This document shows positions 12,719 to 24,143 of a DNA stretch of 64,000 nt, piece after piece (the stretch's first letter is position 1; every line of letters begins with the position of its first letter). The stretch is taken from the NCBI RefSeq assembly GCF_001625215.2, contig NC_030381.2:54175214-54239213 (forward strand), read 5' to 3'. The notes below the pieces were generated by a model. The model was not told the DNA's origin. It searched no databases and saw nothing but the letters and a program-made list of their open reading frames with translations. This stretch comes from Daucus carota subsp. sativus (lineage: Eukaryota; Streptophyta; Magnoliopsida; Apiales; Apiaceae). Both the position numbers and the translations under genes were made by a program.

Positions 12719-13333
12719 GGGGCTGTTTGGCTGAGCTTAAAAGAAGTGACTTATTGCTTAAAGTAAAGAAGTGTATTAGAAGTGAGAAGTTGGTTTGGAC
12801 TTATAAGCTGTTATAAGTGTTTGGATACCGCGACTTATAAATTTTTAAGTGTTTGGATAACTTAACTTATAAGCTGGTATAGTTTCGTAATATTGTAATA
12901 TAATTATTTGATATTTACGAAATAAATTGAAAAAAGTTGATGAAAATATTAGATTAGACTAGTATTTATATTATATAAAATATGTCTCACATTTAAATAT
13001 TTAAGTGATTTATAAGTGTGTATATTTGAGTATTTCATAAAATTGAAGATAAAAGTTTAAATAAAAAAAATTATATTCAATCACCTCAAATATGAGATAA
13101 CACGAAGGAGACGGAATAAATAAAAAATAAACAAAAATAATAAGTACTGTAGCGGAATGTTACTGGTTTAGAACTGCAGTGCATGGCAGGAAGTTTGAAA
13201 AAAGCTGGAGTCCAAAAAAAGCTCCATATCGTAGCTTTTTTCCTTAACTTCTTTTACATATTTTAAGTGCTTAGTGTGGTTTGCCAAACATACAGCATAA
13301 AAGAGGAAGTGGACTTCCAGTTCCCAAACGCCC
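12719..13333. mobile_element. hAT-like MITE
   Basis: About 615 bp starting GGGGCTGTTTGGC and ending CCAAACGCCC, which are near-complementary termini. The inner sequence (AAAAGAAGTGACTTATTGCTTAA) recurs near 30557 and, in looser form, at 34625-34880. A target duplication could not be defined. Confidence 0.6.
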
Positions 13334-13337
13334 ACGG

Positions 13338-14004
13338 GCTCATTTGTTAAATCTGAATGAAATTTTCTCGATCATTAAAGTTCTGGATGAGTGATAAATC
13401 TGAATACAGAATGGATGATCTTGTTTGTTAAATATTGAATTCTTCTTAACCATAATTATGGTTTTTATTAAAATTTTATCATTACGGTTGGTATTTTTAA
13501 AAAATACCTCATTAGCCCATATAAAATATTTTACTATTTTGATTTTTAAACCTAATTTAAAATGATGAATAATTCTTGAATGATATTTTTTCATATTTAT
13601 TATTATTATTATATTAATAATATATATTAATCCTTATAGTTAATCTAATTAAATATTATACATTAACTAATTTAATCATAAATAAAAATTATCAACTTAA
13701 GAAACTTTTATTTTATTAAAGATTAATTTAAAAATTAAAGATTATATTGGAGTTGTGGAAATTATTTATCAATATATGACTCCCATAATAGTTGAATAGA
13801 TAAGTGGTGACAGAGTAATAGCATAGTAATACGTAAAAGCACAGCAAAAAGATTTCTGGACGACAGACCCTCTTGTTTTCGAGAGGTTTCGTCCAGATGA
13901 ATTTTGATTCATCCAGCTATTCAATAATTCTATCAAACAGTCTTAACCATCGAATATGACGTCATTCAGTCCAGTTTGTTTCATTCACTCGTTAACAAAT
14001 GAGC
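13338..14004. mobile_element. MITE with GCTCATTTGTTAA ends
   Basis: About 667 bp. The left end GCTCATTTGTTAA followed by TGAATGAAA is matched, inverted, by TTCATTCACTCGTTAACAAATGAGC on the right. It sits directly beside the preceding element. The superfamily is uncertain, and no open frame of note is present. Confidence 0.65.
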
Positions 14005-14473
14005 TTCTTGTTTACTCTACGGAGCATTATTGCATTCCCAAGTGCAAACATTTCTAGTCATCGACGTGATCGATTTTGAATATCATATACATAAACTGCA
14101 TTACATACACAACAGTTTAAAAAGAACACATAATATTATATTTGTAAAAATGATTTATTAAGAATAAAATACATAATTAAGTGTCAATTAAATTTAATAT
14201 ATGATATGTAACGTGAAACTTATCCAAATTATTAATATGAGATGTTATAGAATCTAAGAATAAAATCATATATATATTTTTTGTAGGATTAATATTATAT
14301 TATTTTTAGTCTATATATATTATTAAATATGTTAGATATTATTACTATTCATAATAAATATTTAATTATATTTATAAAGATCCTATCAATTATATCATAA
14401 TAGTATCGAATTCGCGAACTTAATATAAATGATCCTGTACTCATTGTTGCTGACTTGCTGGTCATGTTTTCCC

Positions 14474-14587
14474 GCATCGGTTTTTCTGTGGTGTGCCATG
14501 GGCACACACTAAGCGCTAACTTGAGTATGGTGCATTTTTATTGGTCCTCCAATCGATGGCCCCTGCATTTGCACCAAGTCCACCAAT
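14474..14587. mobile_element. Palindrome-tipped MITE, truncated copy
   Basis: It begins CGGTTTTTCTGTGGTGTGCC and resembles the element at 30035-30220 through GGTCCTCCAATC, GATGGCCCCT and GCATTTGCACCAAGTCCA. It then stops exactly where the right arm of the inverted duplication begins (CTGGATCTCG at 14588). One base of the terminal palindrome is lost. Confidence 0.7.
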
Positions 14588-15728
14588 CTGGATCTCGAAC
14601 GTTTTAATTCTACACCAGCGTGGGAGAAGGGACGAGGGGCTAAATTAAGCCTCATGAATATTAAAAAACAAAATACTTATATTTATATATCAAGAAATTT
14701 GTAAAAATTATTTTAAAAAAAACAAAATTTGTAAAAAATACTTTAGTTCCTATAAATTAAAATTTTATTATTAGAAAAAACCTGCTCCTTAATTTTTTAA
14801 CATTATTTATACATTTCTATATAATATAATATTCCTTATTAGTATTTATGTATAGGATTTTTTCTAAAATTATCCAATTTTTTTTTAAAAAATACGACGC
14901 AACCTTATATGCAATATCAATTATAACTATTGCAACCGATTTCAACCCGGCTTGTAATTTTGATCATATTTTTAATTCTCTTACAAATATAATATTTTTC
15001 TAAATTTTTATTTCATCAATTTATTCATATTTTTAAAGTCAAGGTTTAAATCCAAGGTTAGTTATTTTTCATCAACATAAATTTCTAATATTTTTTTTAT
15101 AAAGATTAGTAGTAAATCATAAGTTACTTATAAATCATTTTTAATTTTATTATTATTTTTTTTATAATTTATAAATCACTAATAATTCAAAATTATTTGA
15201 AAAGACATTTTAAACTCTAAACTTATGAGATTAATCCCATTAAGTGATAGTCATAACTTTAAACTCATTCAAACGATTTTCACTGAACCATAATCAAAAT
15301 TAATTTATACTTCATCCCTCCCACCAATTATATACAATTTTCTTACATTATTTGACACATACTTAAGATTTTTATAAAAATATAATTTTATAATTTATTT
15401 TTTAAAAAATTGGTTCCGAATAGAATTTTAAATTTTAAATAATATTTAAAAAATTAAAAATAACTTATAAAATCATATTCTATAAAAAAAATTTAAAAAG
15501 GTGCCCAACTTTCCATAAGAAATGTATATGAACCAAAATGCTTGGCGCACATAATTGTACATAATAGATTTTAACTAGAATGATCCACCTCTATTTGGGT
15601 GGACAATTTCAATTAAAATCCATTTATGTGCACAATTTTGTACACCTACTATGAAATGGCACAGAGGCAAGATAATATAATACATGAGAAAACCATGCAT
15701 CTACGAACAATTGTATACTAAATCCATC

Positions 15729-15735
15729 TATATAA
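15729..15735 (+). promoter_or_regulatory. TATA box of protease copy 2
   Basis: TATATAAGGCTTAGTGAT lies about 72 bp upstream of the presumed start codon at 15807 and matches the inverted copy. Confidence 0.6.
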
Positions 15736-15806
15736 GGCTTAGTGATCGAGGATAGATAGTTGAAAGAGCAGAAGCAGTTTGAAAAAGAATTACATTGCTT
15801 TGCTCA

Positions 15807-17495
15807 ATGGGAAATTCTACTGCTGTATCCTCCTCTAAATCACTTGATCATTTCTTTTCTTTACTCATAGTAAGCTTGGTCCTGGTTTATTTTTTGAATA
15901 ATGGAGTTGCAGCTGCTGACAGAAAGCTCTTGGCCTCGGAATCACATGAGTTTCATACCATCAAACTCAGTTCTATTCTTCCAGACTCTGTCTGCGACTC
16001 CGCTTCACAAGGTTTCTTTCCTTTCTTCCTTTAAACTCTTTCCTTTATCATCACTTGTTATTATGTTTGTGTATTTTTAAATATCAGAGTGTGAGGAGAA
16101 GGAGTAACGAGGATCGTATATTATATTCTACACATTCGTGAGTCAGAGTACTCATGAAATAAGAATGACAGGGAATCCACATCATTCTGTACATAATTCT
16201 GCCTTTATTATATTCTAACAGCAATGTAATGATTTAACAGGTCACAAACTACCATCTCCTTCATCACTCAAAGTAGTGCACAAACATGGACCATGCCACA
16301 AAACAGAACAATCGTCATTGCCATCAGCATTAGAACTCCTAGCTGCCGATGAATCCCGGGTAAAATCAATCAACTCCCGAATCAACTTCAACGCAGCTCG
16401 AAACACCTTCGCTTCCACCAAATCCGTCACGTTTCCAGCAAAATCAGGCTTGTCATTAGGCACTAACAACTACCTTGTCACATTCGGTCTGGGAACACCA
16501 AAAAACGACTTGTCCCTAGTTTTCGACACTGGAAGTTCCCTTACATGGACACAATGTGAACCATGCGCAAGATCATGCTATGACCAGGCCCAACCGATTT
16601 TCGATCCTTCAAAATCCTCTACCTATTCGAACATCTCATGTCATACACCGCAGTGTAATCAACTTAAATCCGCGACAGGGAGCACTCCAGCCTGTACCAC
16701 CGAGGGCACCACATGTATATACGCAACCTCATACGGTGACAACTCCTCCTCAGTAGGATTCTTCGCGAAAGATACATTAACGCTAACTCCTACCAATGTC
16801 ATCCCCAATTTCTTCTTCGGATGTGGCCAAAACAATCAAGGTCTGTTTGGTCAGACCGCTGGAGTACTCGGACTAGCCAGAGATCCGCTTTCAATTGTTC
16901 AGCAAACATCGAAACAATACAGACAAGTTTTCTCCTACTGTCTTCCGTCTACATCCAGTAAAACAGGTTACTTGATTTTTGGAAAATCATACGTCTCAAA
17001 CTCGGTACAGTACACTCCATTCAATAGTTCGCCAGACAAAAGATTTTACTCCATCGACATTCTTGCAATGTACGTAGGCGGCTAGAAACTTCAAATCAGT
17101 CCTACTGTATTCTCCACCCCCGGATCTATCATCGATTCTGGCACAGTTATCACACGTTTACCTCTGTCAGCTTATACAGCATTAGGAAACAGATGACCAG
17201 TTATCCACTGGCGAAACCAGTTTCCATACTCGACACATGTTACGACTTCAGTAAATACAGTACAATGAAGATTCCAACCATCAGCATTGTTTTCGGTGGT
17301 AACACGAAAATCGATCTTGATGATTCCGGAATTATGTACGCGTTCAGTTCGTCGCAAGTGATGTGTCTCGGCTTCGCCCCTAACAGCGATGTATCTGATA
17401 CGCTCGTTTACGGGAATCTTCAGCAGAGGACTATGCAAGTTGTCTATGATGTTGCAGGAGGGAAATTAGGGTTTGCGCTTAAAGGGTGTGCTTAA
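15807..17495 (+). pseudogene. Nepenthesin-type aspartic protease, copy 2, nonsense plus deletion
   Basis: Exon 1 is 15807-16011 (MGNSTAVSS with hydrophobic segment) and exon 2 is 16241-17495. Both join in phase at a Gly codon, exactly as in copy 1. The DTGSS and DSGT active-site motifs are both encoded. Two lesions are visible against copy 1. A CAG to TAG change at 17083-17085 ends translation after MYVGG, before the second catalytic aspartate. A 13-bp deletion near 17184 shifts the frame after SAYTAL. Downstream sequence to the normal stop is otherwise well preserved. Copy 1 is intact at both these sites, and this copy is intact at copy 1's insertion, so the two copies died independently. 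A truncated product of about 345 residues is possible, but it would lack the second half of the active site. Confidence 0.88.
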
Positions 17496-17919
17496 ACAAC
17501 TTAATTTCGGTGTCGATAAGTGCCGGAAAATATGAAATATTGCCTTCAGTCATCGGAAGAAATGATTTAAGGCATATTATTGAAAGAACAAATAAACACT
17601 TATCATGAATATGCAATAAAACCTTCGAATTTAAGATTTCCAAAAGATACATACATCAAATGATATTATTGAAATCCGTCTGATTACTGATTAATCGGTT
17701 AATCGGTTGAATTGTAGAACACTGATTAAAAGCAAGTAACTCGCACAATTTGAACGCAAAGTTTGATTTATTAATTAATCGAAGCCACACCATTTACTAT
17801 GACTGATTGGAATTTTCAACGCAAAATTTGTATTTTTAAATTCTGGAAAAAGTCTCTGACAAGCTGAACTTATTTGGTCATGGCAACTCTGGAGGCAAAA
17901 GCCTCTGACAACACCAAAC
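17496..17919. other. Spacer between protease copy 2 and peroxidase
   Basis: No coding signal. It presumably holds the 3' end of the protease transcript and the peroxidase promoter. Confidence 0.5.
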
Positions 17920-17927
17920 TATATAAA
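17920..17927 (+). promoter_or_regulatory. TATA box of the peroxidase gene
   Basis: TATATAAA lies about 107 bp upstream of the ATG at 18035, a normal plant spacing. Confidence 0.6.
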
Positions 17928-18034
17928 TGCTGCCTTTATTACACGAACCTCCCCCTTGTCAATAGTCATGTCCTAAGACAAAACATGACAAACACTTAAA
18001 AATTACATGTATTTCATTAGGCCTTGATCTGAAG

Positions 18035-19607
18035 ATGATGTTAACATATATAATGCTGCTGTGTCTGAGTTACTCAGCTCATTCTTCGGAGCTTGCCTTC
18101 GATTTTTATGCTGCTTCGTGTCCAATGCTGGAAACCATGGTGAAGGACACGGTGAGAGCAGCTTCGTCGAATGATCCGAGAGTGCCAGGGAGGCTTCTGA
18201 GGCTGTTGTTTCATGATTGCTTTGTGGAAGGGTGTGATGGTTCGGTTCTGGTGCAGGGGAATGATACGGAGAGGTCTGATCCTGCGAATGCTTCGTTGGG
18301 AGGATTCGAGGTGATTGAAGTGGCTAAAAATGTGGTGGAGATGTTCTGTCCGGATACTGTTTCTTGTGCTGATATACTTGTTTTGGCTGCTAGAGATGCT
18401 GTCGAATTTGTAAGTCCCCAGAAATATCGATCTTTTTTTGATTGAATTATGAATGGTTATGTTACTAAAGAAGGTAGTTGTGTTTTTTTGATAATTGAGT
18501 GTAGTATGATTGTTTATATTTACGTTTTCATGATTCTCTTGATGCGAGAGTCTTGTGCACTGTGTTAATTTTTGTTCTCGCCAAAAGTGTATCAAATGTT
18601 GTGTTATTATCATGGGAGTTGAGTGTCATACTTTTGTTGGGCAAAGAGTATAAATCACTTGTTAAGTGAAAATAACAAGAAGATTGTTTATATTCATATT
18701 TTCGTAGTTTCGCTGATGCGGGGTTCTTGTGCAGTTGTTTTCTAAGCTAAAAATGTATTGAATGTGATATTTTTAATTTTTTATCATGCAGACTGGTGGA
18801 CCAGGAATTGAAGTTCCAACAGGTAGAAAAGATGGGAAAATTTCCTTGGCATCTAATGTGAGACCCAATATTGTGGACACAAGTTTTAGTCTGAACCAGA
18901 TGAAGCACATCTTCTCTGCCAAAGGCCTTTCTTTCGATGACCTTGTCACCCTCTCAGGTGTGCTTTCACTACCATAAAAATAACGGTTTTTCTACTGTGT
19001 CGATTGTGTCTCGACATATGCTAAACACTAAATTTTCATATTTGATTTATTTTGATTGACTTTTATTTCTTAATAATGATGAACCCTGTGTATATGCAAA
19101 AACTATACAGGAGTGAAATGCATATAATTTAGCATTTAGCATGACAAACCGTAAAAATATGTAAATAAGCAACAATTTTCCTGGACAGGGGCGCACACAA
19201 TAGGATCAGCACATTGTAGCGCATTCAGTGAGCGGTTCAAACTCGACTCGAAAGGCAACCTCAAGCTCATTGACACATCACTTGACAGCACTTACGCAGC
19301 TGAGCTAACACAACAATGTGGCGCATCACAAGCTCAGACATCGATTACAGTTAACAATGACCCCGGAACTCCATTTATTTTCGATAATGAGTACTACCAG
19401 ATGCTGTTAGCTCACAAGGGACTGTTCGAGTCTGATGCAGTCTTGCTTGACAATGCCAAGAGTCTGAAGAAAGTAGAAGAGTTTGCGAATGACAAAAACA
19501 GATTTTTCGAAAATTGGGCTCAAGCATTTTTGAGGCTTGCGAGTACTGATGTTAAGACAGGGGAGGATGGTGAGATCAGGAGGTCCTGTTCTGTAATTAA
19601 CGGGTGA
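18035..19607 (+). CDS. Class III peroxidase, PER46-like
   Basis: Secreted haem peroxidase that uses hydrogen peroxide to oxidise phenolics and can generate or consume wall radicals. Exons are 18035-18409, 18792-18957 and 19189-19607; all junctions are GT-AG and in phase, giving 319 residues. A signal peptide (about residues 1-18) precedes the mature part. The distal site is RLLRLLFHDCF with Arg-56 and His-60, and the proximal haem ligand is His-183 in SGAHTIGSAHC. All eight conserved cysteines are present (ASCP, HDCF, GCD, FCP, SCAD, AHC, QQC, RSC). From memory the protein is closest to Arabidopsis PER46 (TERSDPANASLGGF, SNVRPNI-DTSF). ATG at 18038 is an alternative start. Intron 1 carries two copies of a dispersed repeat. 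The gene looks intact. Confidence 0.95.
18510..18790. repeat. Dispersed repeat, copies 2 and 3, in peroxidase intron 1
   Basis: Copy 2 (18510-18612) has ATGATTCTCTTGATGCGAGAG and GTGTTATTAT. Copy 3 (about 18686-18790) is more diverged. Both match 6665-6772. Copy 3 runs up to the acceptor of exon 2. Confidence 0.55.
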
Positions 19608-19786
19608 GAATTGGAGCTGATATATTCAATTACTGCTTTCTTTTTTTGTTAAACCGATGTCCGGACCAACTTGCGCTTATCTCGACTAATCTGTTTGAAC
19701 ATACTATAACTTCAATTTTTAATTTATTATGTACTCGATTTAATCAGTAATCTGTTCATGATGCAGAACTGCACCAGATACTAACA

Positions 19787-19838
19787 CTTAAATATGGGGT
19801 TTATTCAAAAAAAAAGAAAAAAACCTTAAATATGGGGT
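19787..19838. repeat. Tiny poly(A) insertion with 14-bp target duplication
   Basis: CTTAAATATGGGGT occurs at 19787-19800 and 19825-19838. The 24 bases between are TTATTC followed by A-rich sequence. It lies just downstream of the peroxidase stop, probably in the 3' flank. Confidence 0.65.
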
Positions 19839-20537
19839 GACCAATATCGAATCGCATGGAAATGAAAATTCAGAGAGTATCGTCATTCTCTATCAAATTT
19901 CCGATAAGAGAGGCTCTGACCACAATTTTATTTTTTTATTCTAACACAAAAATGATACTCACACACATTTAAGTGGATGGTTTTTGAAATTAATTGATAT
20001 GTGTTTGACAATATTTTTAATTTTAGTATTATATTTTAATATGATATTAAATGATGTTTTGATAAAATTTCGATTCTAGTAGTCTAATCTTCTTTACGTG
20101 AAATATGTAGTAGATCTTGATTCACTATTTCAATCAAAATATATAAACGCTTCTCACGAAACTTAAAAAACATATATTTGAAATTAAATAATCTTTACTC
20201 TGTTTTTCTAGTAAAATGCTTTTATTACTTTTAGTAACAACACCTTAACCTCGCTTGTGGACAATATTAAAGTTCAATATTTAATTAAACTTTTTTAAGC
20301 AAATATTTAATTAAACTTAAAATTAGGGGAAAAAAACTACCTGCAAAATAAATAATGGTAAATAAAAATAAAAATAATATTAGTTGGAGAACGGGATATA
20401 TATGCGATTCTTTCTGAGGGTTAAATTGACATTACGCCCGTCCTACTGTCCTGTGATTGCATAATTGTATTGACGGCGTCGGAAAATCTCGCAATCTCCG
20501 ATCAAATTGGCTAGTTTCAGTCGCCGGAGCAGACAAT
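19839..20537. other. Spacer between peroxidase and NAA40
   Basis: AT-rich with no gene. The NAA40 promoter and 5' leader should lie in the last few hundred bases; no convincing TATA box is evident. Confidence 0.5.
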
Positions 20538-21278
20538 ATGAAAAGAAGAGAGGCGAGCATTTTACATTATCTTTGTTTGTCTTTGATTTTCTTTTCTATT
20601 TTTCTGAAAATAGTTTGAAATTCGAGTAATATATGTGCTTATGTAATGTTGATTGATGAATTAACAAGCAGATAGTTGAGAAGAAGAAGGCGATTAGTGA
20701 GATTATCAAGGCTGCGTCTGCTCCGGAGAAGGATCATTTGTGTTTGTTTTCGCAGTTTCGGCATTACCAGTATAAGGGTAATTGTAGTTTTAGTATGTTA
20801 CTATGTGTAATGTGTGTGTGTGGGTGATTGTTTATATATATATATATATATATATAGGCAAACATTCAAGAGAGGGACTCCTTATATGAAGTTACATAGT
20901 GCGCCACTATAAATCATCAATTTTATTATAAATTCTGTTATAGAATACATATAAAACGTGATTCTAATATTTAATACTATAAAATAAATCTATTTTAAGT
21001 AATTTAACACTTAAAATTTGATTGAAAAAAGTATATTTTCGAAACTGATTCTACAACAGAATAATTCTGGATGATTATTATTCTGTTATAGAATCATATT
21101 GAGATATTGCATAATTTTAGATGATCTTTGGTATAAAAAAAATTGTATAACTTCGTTTTCGGTTTAATAATCAAAATTTGCAATTATATTTCATAAAAGA
21201 TATAATAAAATATATATTATGTATATATTTATAATGGTGTGCTACGTAACTCCATATAAGAGGGTATGCTATGGAGTG

Positions 21279-21319
<41 letters not shown>

Positions 21320-24143
21320 TAATTAGCCTAAAGAGAGAGAGGAGAGGGAGAGAGAGAGAAGGGGGAGAGAGAGGGAAGGGGGAGACAGACAGAGAGAGAG
21401 ATGGAAGGGGGAGACGGACAGAGAGAGAGGGGGAGGGGGAGAGAGAGGGGGAGGGAGAGAGAAAGAGGGAGAAAGAGAAGTGGGGAGGGAGATAGAGATA
21501 GAGATAGGGAGTGAGAGAGGGAAGGGGAGGGAGAGGGAGAGAGAGAGAGAGAAAGGAAGGAAGGGAGGGATAGAGAAAAAGAGAGGGAGGGTGAGAGGAT
21601 TTTTCTTTGTTGAAATTTGAAAACAGAAAACTTTTGATCTTAGTAATTAAGAATGGGGATTTTGAACACAATTTACTAGTGACTATTATTTAAAATGATT
21701 TGGTTTTTATTAGAGTGAGACTCTCCCTATATATATATTCCATTACCTTGATGCAAATTGTACTATTGTTTTTATTTTTATTACTAGGTCACTCCTTTTA
21801 CTTGAAGTCAGGACGCGGGGATAAACTCTCATCAATTCTAAAGCACCATATTCAAAATATCCTTAAGGTTGTAGTTTTATTGTGTTTACATTAGTTTCTT
21901 TTGCTGGTTGCATATATTAGTAGAATTTCTAATGTGGTCCATTTTAAAGATTAATATGGAAAAAGTATATGGATCTGAGTGGCCATCTGAGGAAAAGAGT
22001 AAGCGCAAGGAAATGGTTTCGCCAGAAGCGCGCTATATATTTATATACGAGACTGCAAATAGTGATCCTAACCAGATGTCTGAATCAGTTGGAGGAAGAG
22101 GCTCTCAAACTGTTTGTGCAAACGATACAGAGACTATTGTTGGATTTGTGCACTTCCGATTTACTTTAGAAGAAGAAGTACCTGTTCTGTATGTATATGA
22201 ACTGCAGCTTGAGCCTCATGTTCAAGGAAAGGGCTTGGGAAATTTCTTGATGCAACTAATTGAGCTTATAGCATGCGAGGTTATATACTTCTCCCTTCTT
22301 TTCAATAATTTTCATGTTATCTACAGAATTGGTGATCCCACTGTGAGTTATATACGAACTTATGTGATTATCTTGCTTACAGGCTGTACAGAATGTCCAA
22401 TCGGATACATGTAGTTTTTTAACAACAGACATGTGTTCATCAGATTGGTTAATTTAAAGTGTGTAAACCTTTTATGTGTGTCCACTGTCACGATGTTGAT
22501 TGTTAGATACGATGGTTAAAGCTGAAAGTGTATAGTTTTTTTTTTTTTTTTTTTGCTAAATGAAAGTGTATAGTTGATGCAATATAATACATAACCCTTC
22601 ACTTTACAATCTTAAGTATGCATCCTATATAAAAGCTTGCACCATCATCAAGTATATATTTGTTATTTAAGCCTGCAACACGTGTGGTTTGCAATTTTTC
22701 CCCTATTATAACTAGAATTTTTTCTGTTCTTTAACTTTATGTTCAGTCCCTCTCCTTGCTGAAGTTTTGTAGGTTTTCTATCTTATGTTTGATTGTGAGA
22801 GGACCAAACGCTATGGTAATGTGTGATAGTGATATATATTCTGTTATGTTTCAGAATCGTATGAGTGCTGTGGTGCTAACTGTTCAAAAAGAAAATCTCT
22901 TGGCTATGAACTTCTATTTAAGTAAACTAAGGTAACATCCGTGGAAGCACATTATTATCGTTATCCGTTTTTCAGCATTGCCATGCTGCATTAATTCTGG
23001 ATGGTACCTTTGATTTTTACTTGCAACTATAACTATCTGTTAATCTACGAAACATTAACTTGCACAGGTACACAATATCTAGTATATCACCGTCAAGAGT
23101 CAATCAACTGGTAATTAGATATATCTTTCACTCTCCTTATAGTATGCCCTACTCAAAACCTACAAAGATAAATAAATAATACATACACTTTTGCAGACAG
23201 GACCTGAGAAAAGTTATGAGATTCTTTGTAAAGTATTTGGTGTTGAAGCTAAAGCAGTTCTTGAGGTAATTTTCTCCATTGCAAATTCTGCTTACTAGCT
23301 AAAATATTGAATTAAACAATACATACACATGTAAGCAGTGAATTTTATTTTTGTTAATCATTAGATATGAAAGTTTTGAGAAAATCTTTTGATTGTCTGC
23401 TCCCAAGATATACTGTTATACTATTTTTCCAAAAGATCCTCATCCTAATCAAGGTTTTCTTTCTGAATATGTCAGGCTTAACACATGACACAAGTTCTCA
23501 ATATTAGCTTCGATGATCTCAACAAAAAAAGATTAAGATGTATGCAAAGAAATATAATCTTATTCAGCGATGTTGTAGAATATAACTGGTTTTACTGGTT
23601 GATCTTAACCATATTTTAAGGATTTGGTATGTTCTAATTTAGAATTTGATATGTATTATTTCAGAATCGTAATTAAGATGTTATATTCTAATTAAAGTTC
23701 AGTGATATTTTTTATGCAAACTTTTCTTTGTGAAATTACTGAAGCAAAGTTATACATATTTGGGAGGTTTTTATCTATCACTCTATGTATCACCTCAGAA
23801 TTGCATTTTCGATTAGTCAAGTCAGTTTTCCCACTGCACAGACTTCTTAATAATTTTATTTTCTTTTGTAAGTCTAACGATATAGATCCATTATCTTTTT
23901 GTTGCTAGACATTGATTTCTCCAAGCCACAAATACAATTATAATACAAATTTGTTTATTTGCATGTTTTTTACATCTGTATGATTGGAATAAACGAGAAA
24001 TAATTCTATACTTGTTTTTGTTGCATTAAATAAAAGTTACCTGAAGTGGACTTCAGGAACTCCAAGCCCACTTTTCTATAAATGATCGTCTAAAAGAGTA
24101 TAGGAAAGCTACTCAATGTTTTAGAATTGCTCCTTCCCAGTGA
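20538..24143 (+). CDS. NAA40: N-alpha-acetyltransferase 40 (NatD)
   Basis: GNAT-fold enzyme. NatD transfers acetyl from acetyl-CoA to the N-terminal Ser of histones H4 and H2A. Eight exons were assembled: 20538-20552, 20672-20777, 21788-21867, 21950-22279, 22855-22931, 23068-23110, 23197-23265 and 24057-24143. All are in phase, giving 268 residues. Visible family marks are an N-terminal EKKKAISEIIKAA helix, YLKSGRGDKL, YGSEWPSEEK, and the acetyl-CoA loop VQGKGLG followed by MQLIELIA and VVLTVQKEN. The first exon is only 15 nt, and intron 1 appears to use a GC donor (GAG then GCGAGC). Intron 2 (1 kb) is full of TA and GA microsatellite and a MITE. The last exon (ELQAHFSIND to IAPSQ) is the least certain part. 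Confidence 0.85.
20837..20858. repeat. TA microsatellite in NAA40 intron 2
   Basis: About 11 TA units at the left edge of the MITE-like element. Confidence 0.8.
20859..21284. mobile_element. MITE-like element inserted in a TA repeat
   Basis: About 425 bp bounded by TA microsatellites. Its ends are imperfect inverted repeats of about 50 bp: CTTATATGAAGTTACATAGTGCGCCACTAT on the left pairs with a complement containing CTTATATGGAGTTACGTAGCACACCATTAT on the right. It lies within NAA40 intron 2. Confidence 0.65.
21283..21600. repeat. TA tract plus long GA/GGGA purine tract
   Basis: About 17 TA units (21283-21316) are followed by about 265 bp of almost pure purine on the plus strand (GAGAGA, GGGAGGG), in NAA40 intron 2. 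Long open frames here on both strands are low-complexity artefacts. Confidence 0.9.
22523..22575. repeat. Tiny poly(T) insertion with 15-bp target duplication
   Basis: TGAAAGTGTATAGTT is at 22523-22537 and 22561-22575, separated by about 17 T and GCTAAA. It lies in NAA40 intron 4. The design is the same as the insertions at 11102 and 19787. Confidence 0.65.

Larger units (their letters stand above)
10982..14587. other. Spacer of the inverted duplication: nested transposons
   Basis: No gene is visible. It holds the poly(T) insertion at 11102, two hAT-like MITEs (12719-13333 and about 13338-14004), short inverted AT-rich words near 11280-11400 (CAAACTTTCGAATTCGA and its complement) and a truncated palindrome-tipped element (14474-14587) abutting the right arm. 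Confidence 0.6.
14588..17495. repeat. Right arm of the large inverted duplication
   Basis: Inverted partner of 7685-10981, containing the second protease copy and its promoter. The protein-coding parts are similar across almost their whole length, with scattered substitutions and small indels. The upstream part is more diverged. Confidence 0.8.

Noticed and set aside
18074-18613. 179-codon minus-strand frame
   Set aside because: Antisense shadow of peroxidase exon 1 and intron 1; the peroxidase frame has all active-site residues.
21271-21671. Long open frames on both strands over the GA/TA tract
   Set aside because: Low-complexity translation (Arg/Glu/Gly or Ser/Leu/Pro runs) inside NAA40 intron 2; no protein features.
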